DNA from: WHSW01 sp963729075
GTDB taxonomy: Bacteria; Actinomycetota; Thermoleophilia; Solirubrobacterales; 70-9
NCBI GenBank assembly: GCA_963729075.1
Contig: CAVSMU010000007.1
Coordinates: forward strand, 124,001 to 188,000
DNA: 64,000 nt
Reading direction: 5' to 3'
Part shown: positions 35,588 to 44,554 of the stretch, one piece after another
Position numbering within the stretch: position 1 is the stretch's first letter
Layout: every line of letters begins with the position of its first letter
The notes under the pieces: generated by a model
Told to the model about the DNA's origin: nothing
Seen by the model: the letters and a program-made list of their open reading frames with translations, nothing else
Databases searched by the model: none
Made by a program: the position numbers and the translations under genes

Positions 35588-36619
35588 ATGCGAAAGGTCA
35601 TGGAGGACCAGAGCCAGCGCAATCGCGCTTCGTTCAGCGCGGAGTGCCGATCAGTATCCGCGCGCGTCGCTTCGGCACTGCTCTGCCTTGTCGCCGTCGC
35701 GGTGCTCGTCGCCGTCAGCCGTCCCACGGCTGCGCGCTCGGCGGAGCCGGATCCGGTGATCGCCGCGGTGGGCGACATCGCCTGCCAGTCCCTGTCCCAG
35801 GGCAACGGTCAGGGAGCGTGCCGCTCCGATGAGATCGCGGACTTGGTCACAGGCCTTGGGCCGGATCGCTTCCTGCCGCTTGGCGACATCCAGTACCAGA
35901 ACGGCACCACCCGAGAGTTCGAGCGGGTGTACGACGTGCAGTTCGGGCACCTGAAGCCGATCACGATGCCAGCCCCGGGCAACCATGAGTACGGCACCGA
36001 TGGCGCGCAGGGGTATTTCGACTACTTCGGTCCCGTGTCCAATCCCCCGACCGGCTACTACTCGTTCGACCTCGGCGCCTGGCACATCGTCTCGCTCAAC
36101 TCCGAAATCTGCGGTGACGAGCCCGGCTGTGGTCCCGGATCGCCACAATACGAGTGGCTGAAGACGGATCTCGCGGAGAACGAGGTCGCCTGCACGCTCG
36201 CCGTCCAGCACCACCCGCGGTACGACTGGCGCCCGTTCCAGAAGTGGATCGACGACGAGGGCCAGATCAGCAACAGTGGATCCGAGACGGATCCATACGT
36301 CGACCTGTGGGATCTGATGGACGCCTCCGGGGTCGACGTACTACTCGTCGGCCACAACCACATCTACCAGCGCTGGGCGCCCCAGGACGGCGACGGAGTT
36401 CGCGACCCGAACGGCGTCACGCAGTTCACTGTCGGGACGGGCGGGCGTTCGCTCTACCCGTTCGGGCCGAAGCCCCGGCCCGCGAACCTCGTCGCGACCC
36501 AGAACAAAGCGTTCGGAGTGCTGCAGATGACGCTGCACGACACGAGTTACGAGTTCAGTTGGGTCGGTCTCCCCGGAGACCCGGCCTTCGGCGACGCCGG
36601 AACGCGCAGCTGCGTCTAG
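35588..36619 (+). CDS. Secreted calcineurin-type metallophosphoesterase
   Basis: 343 residues with a signal peptide (VASALLCLVAVAVLVAVSRP). All metal-site motifs of the fold appear in order: VGDIACQ, LGDIQYQNG, GNHEYG, QHHPRYDW and GHNHIYQRW. The layout resembles purple-acid-phosphatase-like exported enzymes. The ATG at 35588 follows GGAAGGGG by 7 bases. With the phosphatase at 30.0 kb it suggests exported phosphate scavenging, though no Pho box was identified. Confidence 0.87.
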   Translation: MRKVMEDQSQRNRASFSAECRSVSARVASALLCLVAVAVLVAVSRPTAARSAEPDPVIAAVGDIACQSLSQGNGQGACRSDEIADLVTGLGPDRFLPLGDIQYQNGTTREFERVYDVQFGHLKPITMPAPGNHEYGTDGAQGYFDYFGPVSNPPTGYYSFDLGAWHIVSLNSEICGDEPGCGPGSPQYEWLKTDLAENEVACTLAVQHHPRYDWRPFQKWIDDEGQISNSGSETDPYVDLWDLMDASGVDVLLVGHNHIYQRWAPQDGDGVRDPNGVTQFTVGTGGRSLYPFGPKPRPANLVATQNKAFGVLQMTLHDTSYEFSWVGLPGDPAFGDAGTRSCV

Positions 36620-36672
36620 CGGACATCCGCGCTGCCGCTCCGCGCGAAATGGAGCAGCCGTTGCCACGCTAA

Positions 36673-36763
36673 GTCCGTGCGTCGCACCTGGATCCGATAG
36701 GTGGCCCGATACGTCTCTCGCTACGACGCGCGGATAGTCGAACGAGCCCGCCTGGCGGCTTGA
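36673..36763 (+). repeat. Dispersed repeat, copy C
   Basis: About 90 bases closely matching copy B. The frame from the GTG at 36701 reads VARYVSRYDARIVERARLAA then TGA. It lies 54 bases downstream of the metallophosphoesterase stop. Confidence 0.7.
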
Positions 36764-36920
36764 TCGCGCGCACGATCGCACCTCGTCGCTACCAGAGCGG
36801 CCAGCCGTCGGAACGCGGTCGGGCAGGTTAGTTGACTAGGCCCCGACGGCGTTGGTAGTGTCGATCTCCGAGGTAACGAATGGGCCTAAGGCCTAAGTCG
36901 AACCGCATGCGGGGCCGGCG

Positions 36921-37103
36921 GTGAGCTCAGTTCCGATCCGCTGCGGCGCGGTCCTTGCCGCCATGCTCGCGATCGGCGTTTCGCTGCTGCTCCTGATCCC
37001 GGCCGGATCCGGCGCCGGCGCGCCGGAAGCTCGCGGCCTCGGGGAGGAGACCGTCGTGCTGGCGGTCTGGGCGACCATTGAACCCACGACCTCCGGGTTA
37101 TGA
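36921..37103 (+). pseudogene. Truncated secreted-protein N-terminus ending in a tRNA fragment
   Basis: A GTG start gives a clean signal peptide (CGAVLAAMLAIGVSLLLLIP) and 30 further residues before a stop. The last third of the frame overlaps a tRNA-like 3' fragment on the other strand. This looks like the start of an exported protein cut off by a past recombination event. A genuine 60-residue secreted peptide cannot be excluded. Confidence 0.4.
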
Positions 37104-37105
37104 GC
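37069..37105 (-). other. Decayed tRNA-Met-like 3' fragment
   Basis: On the minus strand GCTCATAACCCGGAGGTCGT is followed by GGGTTCAATGG. This matches the anticodon loop (CAT), variable loop and T-loop start of elongator tRNA-Met. The T stem no longer pairs and no 5' half is present, so it is not a functional tRNA. It may mark an old integration end. Confidence 0.5.
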
Positions 37106-37141
37106 ATTGATGCCCGCGCTCGGCAAGGCGCCGCGCTGAGC

Positions 37142-38281
37142 TCAGCCGGCGGCGATAGTCTCCGGATCCGGCTCCTCACCCTTGAGGGAAGGCGCATCGC
37201 CGATGCCCGAAGGGAGGACGCGCAGCGCGTCCACGGGTAGGTGGAGCTGCACCGGGGTGCCCTGCTCGTAGGGGATTCCGCCGCCGGTGTTCTGAACGAG
37301 CGCCTGGAGCGCTTCCCCGGTGGCGCCCCGGACGATCACCTGGATCGCCGAGCCCACGTAGACGACGCGCTCCACCATGGCCGGGATGCGGTTCGGCCCC
37401 GACGGAGACCCGTGCTCTTCGAGCTCGATGCGCTCCGGTCGGATGACGATCTTCGCCTCCCCCGTGACGTCGCGGTCCGTTCCGCGCGTCTCGAGCTCGT
37501 AGCCGTCCAGCGCGACGCGGCAGGCGCTCGTGCCGGCACTGACGATGGTGGCCTGCATGAGGTTCGACACGCCGAGGAAGTCGGCGACGAAGAGCGTCTC
37601 GGGATCCTCGTAGACGTCCTGAGGCGCCCCGACCTGCTCGATGTGCCCGCCGTTCATGACCGCGAGGCGGTCGCTCATCGTGAGCGCCTCCTCCTGGTCG
37701 TGGGTGACGTAGAGGAACGTGATGCCGACCTCCTGCTGGAGCGACTTGAGCTCGATCTGGAGGGCCTTGCGGAGCTTCGCATCGAGGGCGCCGAGCGGCT
37801 CGTCCAGAAGGAGCACGGCCGGGTTGAGGACGAGAGCGCGCGCTAAGGCAACGCGCTGCTGCTGCCCGCCCGAGAGCTCGGACGACTTGCGCCTCTCGTA
37901 GCCCGGAAGCTGGACGAGCTCAAGCGCCTCGCCGACGCGCTCGCGGATCTCGGCTTTCGGCCGCTTCGCCCGCTTCAGCCCGAAGGCGATGTTGTCGTAG
38001 ACGTTCAGGTGCGGGAAGAGCGCGTAGTTCTGGAACACGGTGTTGACGTTGCGCTGGTGAGGCGGTGTGTAGGCAACGTCTGTGCCGTCCAGGAGGATCT
38101 CACCGGAAGTCGGTTGCTCGAAGCCGGCGATCATTCGCAGAGTGGTCGTCTTCCCGCAGCCGGAAGGCCCGAGGAGCGAGAAGAACTCACCACCCGGGAT
38201 GTGGAGATCGATGCCGTCCACCGCGGTCACCTCGGCGAACTGCTTGGTCAGCTTGCTCAATTCGATTTCGCCGCGTGCCAT
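37142..38281 (-). CDS. potA: ABC transporter ATPase, spermidine/putrescine (PotA) type
   Basis: 380 residues. Walker A is LGPSGCGKTTTLRM, the Q-loop VFQNYALFPHL, the signature LSGGQQQRVALARAL, Walker B VLLLDEPLGALDAK and the switch His in YVTHDQEEAL. A C-terminal TOBE-type domain follows (KIVIRPERIELEEHG). The ATG at 38281 lies 13 bases after the permease stop. It is the last gene of a TetR-PotD-PotB-PotC-PotA operon on the minus strand. PotA-type ATPases drive uptake of polyamines or similar organic cations. Confidence 0.85.
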   Translation of the reverse strand: MARGEIELSKLTKQFAEVTAVDGIDLHIPGGEFFSLLGPSGCGKTTTLRMIAGFEQPTSGEILLDGTDVAYTPPHQRNVNTVFQNYALFPHLNVYDNIAFGLKRAKRPKAEIRERVGEALELVQLPGYERRKSSELSGGQQQRVALARALVLNPAVLLLDEPLGALDAKLRKALQIELKSLQQEVGITFLYVTHDQEEALTMSDRLAVMNGGHIEQVGAPQDVYEDPETLFVADFLGVSNLMQATIVSAGTSACRVALDGYELETRGTDRDVTGEAKIVIRPERIELEEHGSPSGPNRIPAMVERVVYVGSAIQVIVRGATGEALQALVQNTGGGIPYEQGTPVQLHLPVDALRVLPSGIGDAPSLKGEEPDPETIAAG

Positions 38282-38294
38282 TGGTCTCCCGAAA

Positions 38295-39228
38295 CTAGGT
38301 GAGGTTGAAGGCGCCGCCGATGTCCTCCGCCGCTTTGCCCGCCCGACGCTCTCCGCGGGTGAAGAAGCGCCAGGTGAGGAAGCCGGCCGTGACAATGAGG
38401 AGGGTTGACACCATCATGATCGTTGCGATCGCGTTCACAGACGGTAACGGCGCGGCGCGCGTCGCTGCGTAGATCTGGATCGGGACGGTGTCCGTGGGTC
38501 CGCCGCTTGACAGCCACTGGCTGATGACGAAGTCGTCGGCCGAGATGGCGAACACCACGGCGGCCGAGGCGACGATCGCCGGGGTGAGCAAGGGCAGGAG
38601 GACGCGCGTCAACGCGACGAACGGCGAGGCCCCGAGGTCGGCGGCGGCCTCCTCGTACTGCCTGCCGATCGAGAACAGCCGACCGCGCACGATCACGACC
38701 ACGAAGGAGATCGAGAAGGTCACGTGGCCGAGGATCTGGGCGACGCGTTCCCGTGTCAACGAATGTGAAGACGTGGCTGAAGACGAGGAGGAGCGACACG
38801 CCCATGACGATCTCGGGCGTGACCAACGGAAAAAGCATGATGAAGTTGGAGGTGCCGGAGCCGCGACCGCGCCAGCGGGCGAGACCGAGGGCGAGCAAAA
38901 CCCCGATCGGGACAGCGATGAGAACGTCCGCTCCCGCCAGCTTGAAGCTCTGAACAAGAGCATGCGAAAGGGTCGGGTCGTGCAAGACCGAGTCCACTGG
39001 ATCCCCCCAGTACCAGCGTGTCGAGAAGGAGTCCCAGACCGTGCGCGAGCGGGTCGCATTGAAGGAGAACTGCACCGCGATCAGCACCGGCACGATCGAC
39101 CACAGGATGTAGGCCCAGGTGAAGACGGCCAGGAAGCGCGGCTTTCCCCATGGGTTGCGGAACCAGCCGCGCAAGCGGGTCAAGGTCGAGGGCTGCGGCC
39201 TCGCTCGCGGCTCGGCAACGGCCGTCAC
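38295..39228 (-). CDS. potC: ABC transporter permease, PotC type, one frameshift
   Basis: About 310 residues with six membrane helices. The N-terminal part reads FLAVFTWAYILWSIVPVLIA, DVLIAVPIGVLLALGLARW and IVMGVSLLLVFSHVF. After a single-base shift near 38750 the rest reads HVTFSISFVVVIVRGRLFSI and the EAA loop EEAAADLGASPFVALTRVLL. The GTG at 39228 overlaps the PotB stop as GTGA. Confidence 0.8.
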
Positions 39229-40140
39229 AGCGCCCCCACCGTCCCGGCCTCGCGTTGGGCGCGATGGATGCTCCGCATGTAGTAGAGCATCAGGATCGTC
39301 AGGAAGGCCGCAAGGACGATCGTCAGCGCGGCGCCGATCGTCGGCTGCGGCCCGCCGTGGAAGTAGAGGTCGATCTGGTTGCCGATCATCGAGGTGCTCG
39401 GCGCGCCGGAGACGATGTTCGGCGTGTAGTAGTCGCCGAACATCGGCAGCGTGATGAGGACTGCGCCGCCGAGAATGCCCGTCTTCGAGAGCGGGAGCGT
39501 CACCGTGCGGAACGCTGACCACGGGCTTGCGCCGAGGTCACGTGCCGCTTCGAGGTGGCTTCGGTCGATGCGGTCGAGGGAGGCGAAGAGCGGCAGGATC
39601 AGATACGGGATGTAGCCGTAGACGAGGGCGAGAATGACCGTCGACGCGCTCCCGCCGAGCCAGTCCCGCGGCTGGCTGAGCACGTGGGTGAACGTCAGGA
39701 AGTCGTTGACCCAGCCGTCCGTCTGGAGGAGATTCACCCAGGCGAGCATCCGCATCATGTAGCTGATCCAGAGGGGCAGGATGATCAGGATGAGAATGAC
39801 GCCCTTCCACCGCCCCGCGTGCCGGGCCGTGAAGTAGGCGACCGGATACCCGATCAGCAGGCAGAGGGCCAGGGAGACGAGGACGTAAACGATCGTCCTG
39901 ACCCCGACGTCGAACCAGATTCCTCCCGGCGCGAGCCGGCCGAGGACCTCGTTGAGCCAACCCACGTTCCATTCGAGCGGGTTCCAGATCGGGAACCGGC
40001 TGGAAGAGGATCGGGTCGACCGTTCCCAGCGCGACCCCGAGGACCGCATAGAACGGAACGACGAAGAGGAGAACGAGCCAGAGAACGCCCGGGAGCGCAA
40101 GAGCTGGGCCACAACCAGCGCCGGTACACGACGCCCTAAC
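39225..40140 (-). CDS. potB: ABC transporter permease, PotB type, frameshifts at the N-terminus
   Basis: From about 39985 to the stop the frame is clean: TIVYVLVSLALCLLIGYPVA, LILIILPLWISYMMRMLAWV, the EAA loop LEAARDLGASPWSAFRTVTL and LTIVLAAFLTILMLYYMRSI. The first helix (ALPGVLWLVLLFVVPFYAVL) is read from another frame at 40000-40090, and RRVPALVVAQLL from a third, so at least two single-base errors are present. The true start is not certain; it lies shortly after the PotD stop at 40159. Confidence 0.75.
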
Positions 40141-40158
40141 GCTCGCGCCCCGGACCCG

Positions 40159-41452
40159 TCAACTCCCTCCTCCGGCGAGGAAGTTCGAGTAGCCGTCCTG
40201 CCACAGCTGCTGTCCCTGAGACGTGAGCGTCCCGTACTGCAGCGAGTCGGGCCCGAGATCCTCGTTCGTCAGAACGCTGTTCTCCAGGTTCTCGGGCACG
40301 ACTCCCTTCTGCACCAGGGTGCTCGGGTCGATCTCGTTCAGCGGGGGCTGATACCCGTTGAAGTCGACGAAGTTCTCATAGGCGACGCCGTTGTCGAGGA
40401 GGTAGTTGAGGAAGAGGTGCGAGAGCACCGGCTTCTCCGTCGTCGAGCAGATCGCGAAGCAGTCGTTCTGGACCGGCACCTTTCCGTGGGGCGCTTTCCA
40501 GATAGGCGAGCGGCGCAGGCCGGGGTGCCCTTCGGGAGGTAGTAGATGTAGCCCGCGATCATGTCCCCCGACCACGCCTGGTGGAGCCAACTCGACCCCT
40601 CCGGGACCGTCTGGTACTGGAGGTCGTCCACCTTGATGTTGCAGACGTCGTAGAGCTCCTTGAGGTCGGAAACCGCCTGGTTCACGAGCGCCGGGATCCT
40701 CGGTGTTGATGTCCGTGATCCCCTTGCGCAGGAGCGCCATGCCGATCGTCTCCCGGTTCTCGGAGAGCAGCGCCACCTTGCCCTTGTACGCCTGGGACTC
40801 CCAGAAGATGTCCCACGGCTGCTCCATGCCGGCGATGTCCTCTTTGATCTTGTCCGTCCGCCATGCGATGCCGGTGGCGTAGCACGGTGTAGGGAACGGT
40901 GTAGCGCGACTCGCCGTCGTAGAACGGGTCGACGAGCTGCGGCCAGATGTTCTTCTGGAGGTTCGGGATGTAGTCGAGGTTGAGCGGCTTGATCAGCTCG
41001 CCGGCAACGCCGATATCGAGCGTGTCCGGCGTGATCTCCATCACGTCGGGCGTGACCGCTCCGGAGGCAAGCCGCTGGAGTCCGGAGTTGACGTTGTCGA
41101 ACGGCGTGTACTGGACTTCGACGCCGTACTTGGCCCCGAACTCCGTGAGGAGCTTCTTGTAGAGGTAGGCGGGATAGTTGAAGACGGTGAACGTCCCGCC
41201 TGTCTCCGGCTCGAGCCCCGACTCGATGGGATCCTCCCAACGCGGCAGGGTCACGCGCTTGTCGGGCCTCGCGAGTGGCAGGCCTCCCGGCCCGGCGAGT
41301 TCGCCGCCCGTGCCGGTGCTCTCGCTCGTCGTGTTGCCGCAGGCGGCGAGCAGGGGGCCAGCACCGGAGAAGGCCGCGGCGGCACCTGCGCTTCGTAGCA
41401 GGAAACCGCGCCTGCTCAGGGAGTTCGGCCGTTCCTTCGGGTGGTGCGTCAT
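40159..41452 (-). CDS. potD: ABC transporter substrate-binding lipoprotein, PotD type, three frameshifts
   Basis: About 430 residues. The N-terminus combines a twin-arginine motif (SRRGFLLRSAG) with a lipobox (LLAAC), so it is probably Tat-exported and lipid-anchored. The mature part FTVFNYPAYLYKKLLTEFGA, VMEITPDTLDIGVAGELIKP, LVNQAVSDLKELYDVCNIKV and HLFLNYLLDNGVAYENFVDF fits the polyamine-binding cluster. Shifts occur near 40885, 40700 and 40528; each piece is well conserved. The ATG overlaps the TetR stop as ATGA. The ligand could be putrescine, spermidine or another cation. Confidence 0.8.
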
Positions 41453-42147
41453 TCGAGTCCCCTCCTGAGTTCGGTGTCCGCGAGGTGGGGCACGGTCTCA
41501 CGGACAGCGTATTTTGCTGCCCCCGATCCATCCCCCGCCGCGGTCTCGTAGGCCGCCGCCCCCAACTCACAGTCGAGGAGCGATTCGGCCATCTCGAGCG
41601 CACAGCGAAGCATCCGCTCGCGAGCTACATCGGGGTCATGCAGCGTCGCCTGGACGGCGAGTCCGTCGAGGAGCGAGCCGAGCAGCAGAGCCACCTCGTC
41701 GGCATCGGCGTCACCGAACTCACCCGCCCCCTGCCCGGCTCGGATCACGGCCGCGATCTCCTCGCGCCAGCGGTTGTCCAGTCGCTGACGAGCTTGTCGC
41801 GACGCGGGATCACGAAGAGCGCGGGCCCAAAGCTCGATCCACAGGGTCCAGTCGTACTCCTCGGCTGAAGCCTCGATCATGAACCGCAACTGGTCGCGCG
41901 GGCGCTCCAACAGGTGAATGCGCTCGCGCATCTCGACGTAGAAGCGCTCCTCGTCGACCGTCAGCGCCTCGGCGAGCAACTCGTCCTTCGACCGGAACCA
42001 ATAGAGCACCGCCGGTGGGCTGGTGCCCGCTCGTTCGGCGACGTCCGCGATCCGCGTCGACGCAAGGCCGCGTTCGACGATCACGTCTGCTGCGGCCCTG
42101 AGCAACTGCGGTCTACGGATATGGTCGATCTGCGGACGCGGGCTCAC
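41449..42147 (-). CDS. TetR/AcrR-family regulator (BetI-like)
   Basis: 232 residues. The N-terminal HTH reads QLLRAAADVIVERGLASTRI, then ADVAERAGTSPPAVLYWFRS. The C-terminal ligand domain resembles BetI-type regulators (EVALLLGSLLDGLAVQATLH). I chose the GTG at 42147 with GGAGA about 9 bases upstream rather than the TTG at 42186. It is the first gene of the polyamine-type transporter operon and overlaps PotD by four bases, so it probably controls this operon, itself included. Confidence 0.85.
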   Translation of the reverse strand: MSPRPQIDHIRRPQLLRAAADVIVERGLASTRIADVAERAGTSPPAVLYWFRSKDELLAEALTVDEERFYVEMRERIHLLERPRDQLRFMIEASAEEYDWTLWIELWARALRDPASRQARQRLDNRWREEIAAVIRAGQGAGEFGDADADEVALLLGSLLDGLAVQATLHDPDVARERMLRCALEMAESLLDCELGAAAYETAAGDGSGAAKYAVRETVPHLADTELRRGLE

Positions 42148-42171
42148 GCCGGTCTCTCCTCGCCCGAACGC

Positions 42172-42185
42172 TGAACTGCCGTTCA
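42172..42185. promoter_or_regulatory. Likely TetR operator
   Basis: TGAACTGCCGTTCA is a perfect 5-bp inverted repeat with a 4-base centre, of the kind bound by AcrR-type repressors. It lies 25 bases upstream of the regulator's GTG and in the gap to the divergent ftsH gene. Confidence 0.55.
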
Positions 42186-42264
42186 AACTATCACCGCTCG
42201 GGCTGAGATGCGAGCAAGCCGGACGGTGGCGGACCCATCAGACATGTGGTGGAGTTAGAGCCGC

Positions 42265-44232
42265 TTGCCTGATCCCGCTCCGCCGCCGACGACGCAACGC
42301 GCCAAGGAGGGCGACGCGCCCTCGCGGCCGCCGCTGATCCCGCGCAGCGGCACGTTCATCGCGCTGGTGGTCGGGCTGCTGATCGTCAACCTCGTCATCT
42401 CGTTCATGACCGGGGGTCCGAGCGACCGCGAGCGGGTGCCGTACCAGCCGTTCTTCGTGGACCAGCTGACGGACGGAAACGTCGACGAGATCACGTCGCA
42501 GGCCGATTCCATCGAGGGTGAGCTGAGCGAGGCGGCGACCTACGACCCGCCCGGGGATGAGGAGCCGGTCGAGGTGACGAGCTTCGAAACCGAGGTGCCG
42601 GCGTTCATCGATCGCGCCGGGCTCACCGAGCTCCTCACCGACCAGGAAGTGGTGATCAACGCCGAGCCGCCGGACGAGGGACGTTCGCTGTGGGCGACGC
42701 TGCTCCTCGGCTTCCTGCCCACCCTGCTCTTGATCGGGTTCTTCGTCTGGCTCGCGCGTCGCCAGCTGCGCGGGGGCTCCGGGGGCGTGCTCGGCGGCTT
42801 CGGGCGGGCGACCGCTCGGCGCTTCCAGCACGGCGAGCAGGAGCGAGTCACCTTCGACGACGTCGCGGGGATCGACGAGGCCGAGGACGAGCTCGTCGAG
42901 ATCGTCGACTTCCTCAAGCGGCCCGAGCGCTACCGCGCGCTGGGCGCGCGGATCCCCCGCGGCGTCCTGCTCTACGGGCCGCCGGGAACCGGCAAGACGC
43001 TGCTGGCACGCGCCGTGGCCGGGGAGGCGGACGCGGCGTTCTTCTCCCTCTCGGCGTCCGAGTTCGTGGAGGCGATCGTCGGCGTCGGAGCATCGCGCGT
43101 GCGCGACCTCTTCAAGCAGGCGAAGGAGGCGACGCCGGCGATCGTGTTCATCGACGAGCTCGACGCCGTCGGCCGGGCGCGCTCGGGCAACGTCAGCGGC
43201 CTGAGCGGCGGCCACGACGAACGCGAGCAGACGCTCAACCAGATCCTCACCGAGATGGACGGGTTCGAGGCCGACACGAACGTGATCGTCCTCGGCGCGA
43301 CCAACCGGCCCGAGGTCCTCGACCCGGCGCTCTTGCGGCCGGGACGCTTCGACCGGCGGATTGCCGTGCAGCCGCCCGACAAGAACGGCCGCGCGGAGAT
43401 CCTGCGAATCCACACTCGCTCGATCAGGCTGGGCGCCGATATCGATCTCGAACAGATCGCGGCGGCGACGCCCGGTGCCACTGGCGCCGATCTGTCGCTG
43501 ATCGCCAACGAGGCGGCGCTGTTCGCGGCGCGGCGCGGTCACAAGGCGGTCGAGCAGCGCGACTTCACCGACGCGATCGAGAAGACGATCCTGGGCACCG
43601 AGCGTCAGGTGGTGATGAGCGATGAGGACCGCAAGCGCACCGCGTACCACGAGGGAGGACACGCGCTCGTCGGCATGCTGACGCCTGGCGCTGACCCCGT
43701 TCGGAAAGTCTCGATCATCCCGCGTGGCATGGCGCTGGGCGTGACTTTGTCCACCCCCGAGAGCGACCGCTACAGCTACGCGCGGGGTGAGCTGATCGCG
43801 AAGATCAAGGTGGCGCTGGGCGGGCGCGCGGCGGAGCAGGTCGTCTACGACGAGGTGACGACCGGCGCCGAGTCCGACATCCAGAACCTGACCCAGGTCG
43901 CGCGGGGAATGGTCGGGCGCTGGGGGATGAGCGAGGCGATCGGGCCGCTCGCGGTGACGGACGGCCGCGCCGACGGCGCGCTCCTCCCCGGAGCGGCGAC
44001 TCCAGCGCCCGAGACCCAGAAACTCGTCGACGACGAGACGCGCAGGATCGTCGAGGAGGCCGAGGCCGAGGTAATCGAGCTGCTGCGCCGCGAGCGAGCC
44101 CGGCTGGATGCCCTGGCGGAAGCCCTCCTGGAGAAGGAGACGCTCGAGCAGGCTGAGGCGTACGAGGTCGCCGGCGTCGAGCAGCCGAAGTTCGACGCGG
44201 AGGAAGAGGCGAAGGCCGTCGCCGCTCCCTAG
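42265..44232 (+). CDS. ftsH: ATP-dependent zinc metalloprotease FtsH
   Basis: 655 residues. Two N-terminal membrane helices (FIALVVGLLIVNLVISFMTG and WATLLLGFLPTLLLIGFFVW) flank an extracytoplasmic domain. The AAA domain has Walker A GPPGTGKT near residue 238, Walker B IVFIDELDA and the SRH ATNRPEVLDPALLRPGRFDR. The zinc site is HEGGH near residue 463, with Gly in place of the more usual Ala. The start is a TTG with GGAG upstream. It degrades membrane and regulatory proteins. Confidence 0.93.
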   Translation: MPDPAPPPTTQRAKEGDAPSRPPLIPRSGTFIALVVGLLIVNLVISFMTGGPSDRERVPYQPFFVDQLTDGNVDEITSQADSIEGELSEAATYDPPGDEEPVEVTSFETEVPAFIDRAGLTELLTDQEVVINAEPPDEGRSLWATLLLGFLPTLLLIGFFVWLARRQLRGGSGGVLGGFGRATARRFQHGEQERVTFDDVAGIDEAEDELVEIVDFLKRPERYRALGARIPRGVLLYGPPGTGKTLLARAVAGEADAAFFSLSASEFVEAIVGVGASRVRDLFKQAKEATPAIVFIDELDAVGRARSGNVSGLSGGHDEREQTLNQILTEMDGFEADTNVIVLGATNRPEVLDPALLRPGRFDRRIAVQPPDKNGRAEILRIHTRSIRLGADIDLEQIAAATPGATGADLSLIANEAALFAARRGHKAVEQRDFTDAIEKTILGTERQVVMSDEDRKRTAYHEGGHALVGMLTPGADPVRKVSIIPRGMALGVTLSTPESDRYSYARGELIAKIKVALGGRAAEQVVYDEVTTGAESDIQNLTQVARGMVGRWGMSEAIGPLAVTDGRADGALLPGAATPAPETQKLVDDETRRIVEEAEAEVIELLRRERARLDALAEALLEKETLEQAEAYEVAGVEQPKFDAEEEAKAVAAP

Positions 44233-44499
44233 GGGCGGTCCTCGTCGTCGGGCTGACGGGTCCTCGTCGTCGGGTTGGTTCTGAAGCAGCACGTCGCGGG
44301 CCACCCCCTCCAGGGAAGCCGGGACGAGCACCTCGCGGGGTCCCGCGGCGAGGAAGTCGGGCACGTCGAATCCAGCTGCCCGGCGCACCAGAGTCGGCAC
44401 GCCCTCGGCCTGCAGCAGGTTCTCGAGGAACTCGGCCTCGGATTGATTGTTGGCGAGGGCGACGAACACGAATTCGTCACCGGAGGTTTCGGAGTTCAT
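44229..44499 (-). CDS. DUF2007-like small protein, stop lost by a 22-bp tandem duplication
   Basis: The protein reads DEFVFVALANNQSEAEFLEN, LLQAEGVPTLVRRAAGFDVP, then PREVLVPASLEGVARDVLLQ, the signal-transducing DUF2007 pattern. TCCTCGTCGTCGGG occurs twice, at 44239 and 44261, offset 22 bases. As given, the frame runs on antisense to ftsH. Removing one copy yields NQPDDEDRP and a TAG at 44229, a normal length of about 83 residues. It follows the encapsulin gene by 55 bases on the same strand and may belong to that operon. Confidence 0.65.
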
Positions 44500-44554
44500 G
44501 ATCGCGCTCTACGCCTTCGGGTCAAGCGGCGGTGCTGCGGCAGCTGCGGCTCTC

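Noticed and set aside
37069..37105. A functional tRNA-Met gene
   Set aside because: The 5' half is missing and the T and anticodon stems do not pair.
42238..44499. A 753-codon open frame antisense to ftsH
   Set aside because: Only its first 80 codons look like protein (DUF2007-like). The remainder is the reverse of ftsH and stays open because of GC-rich codon bias and a 22-bp duplication.
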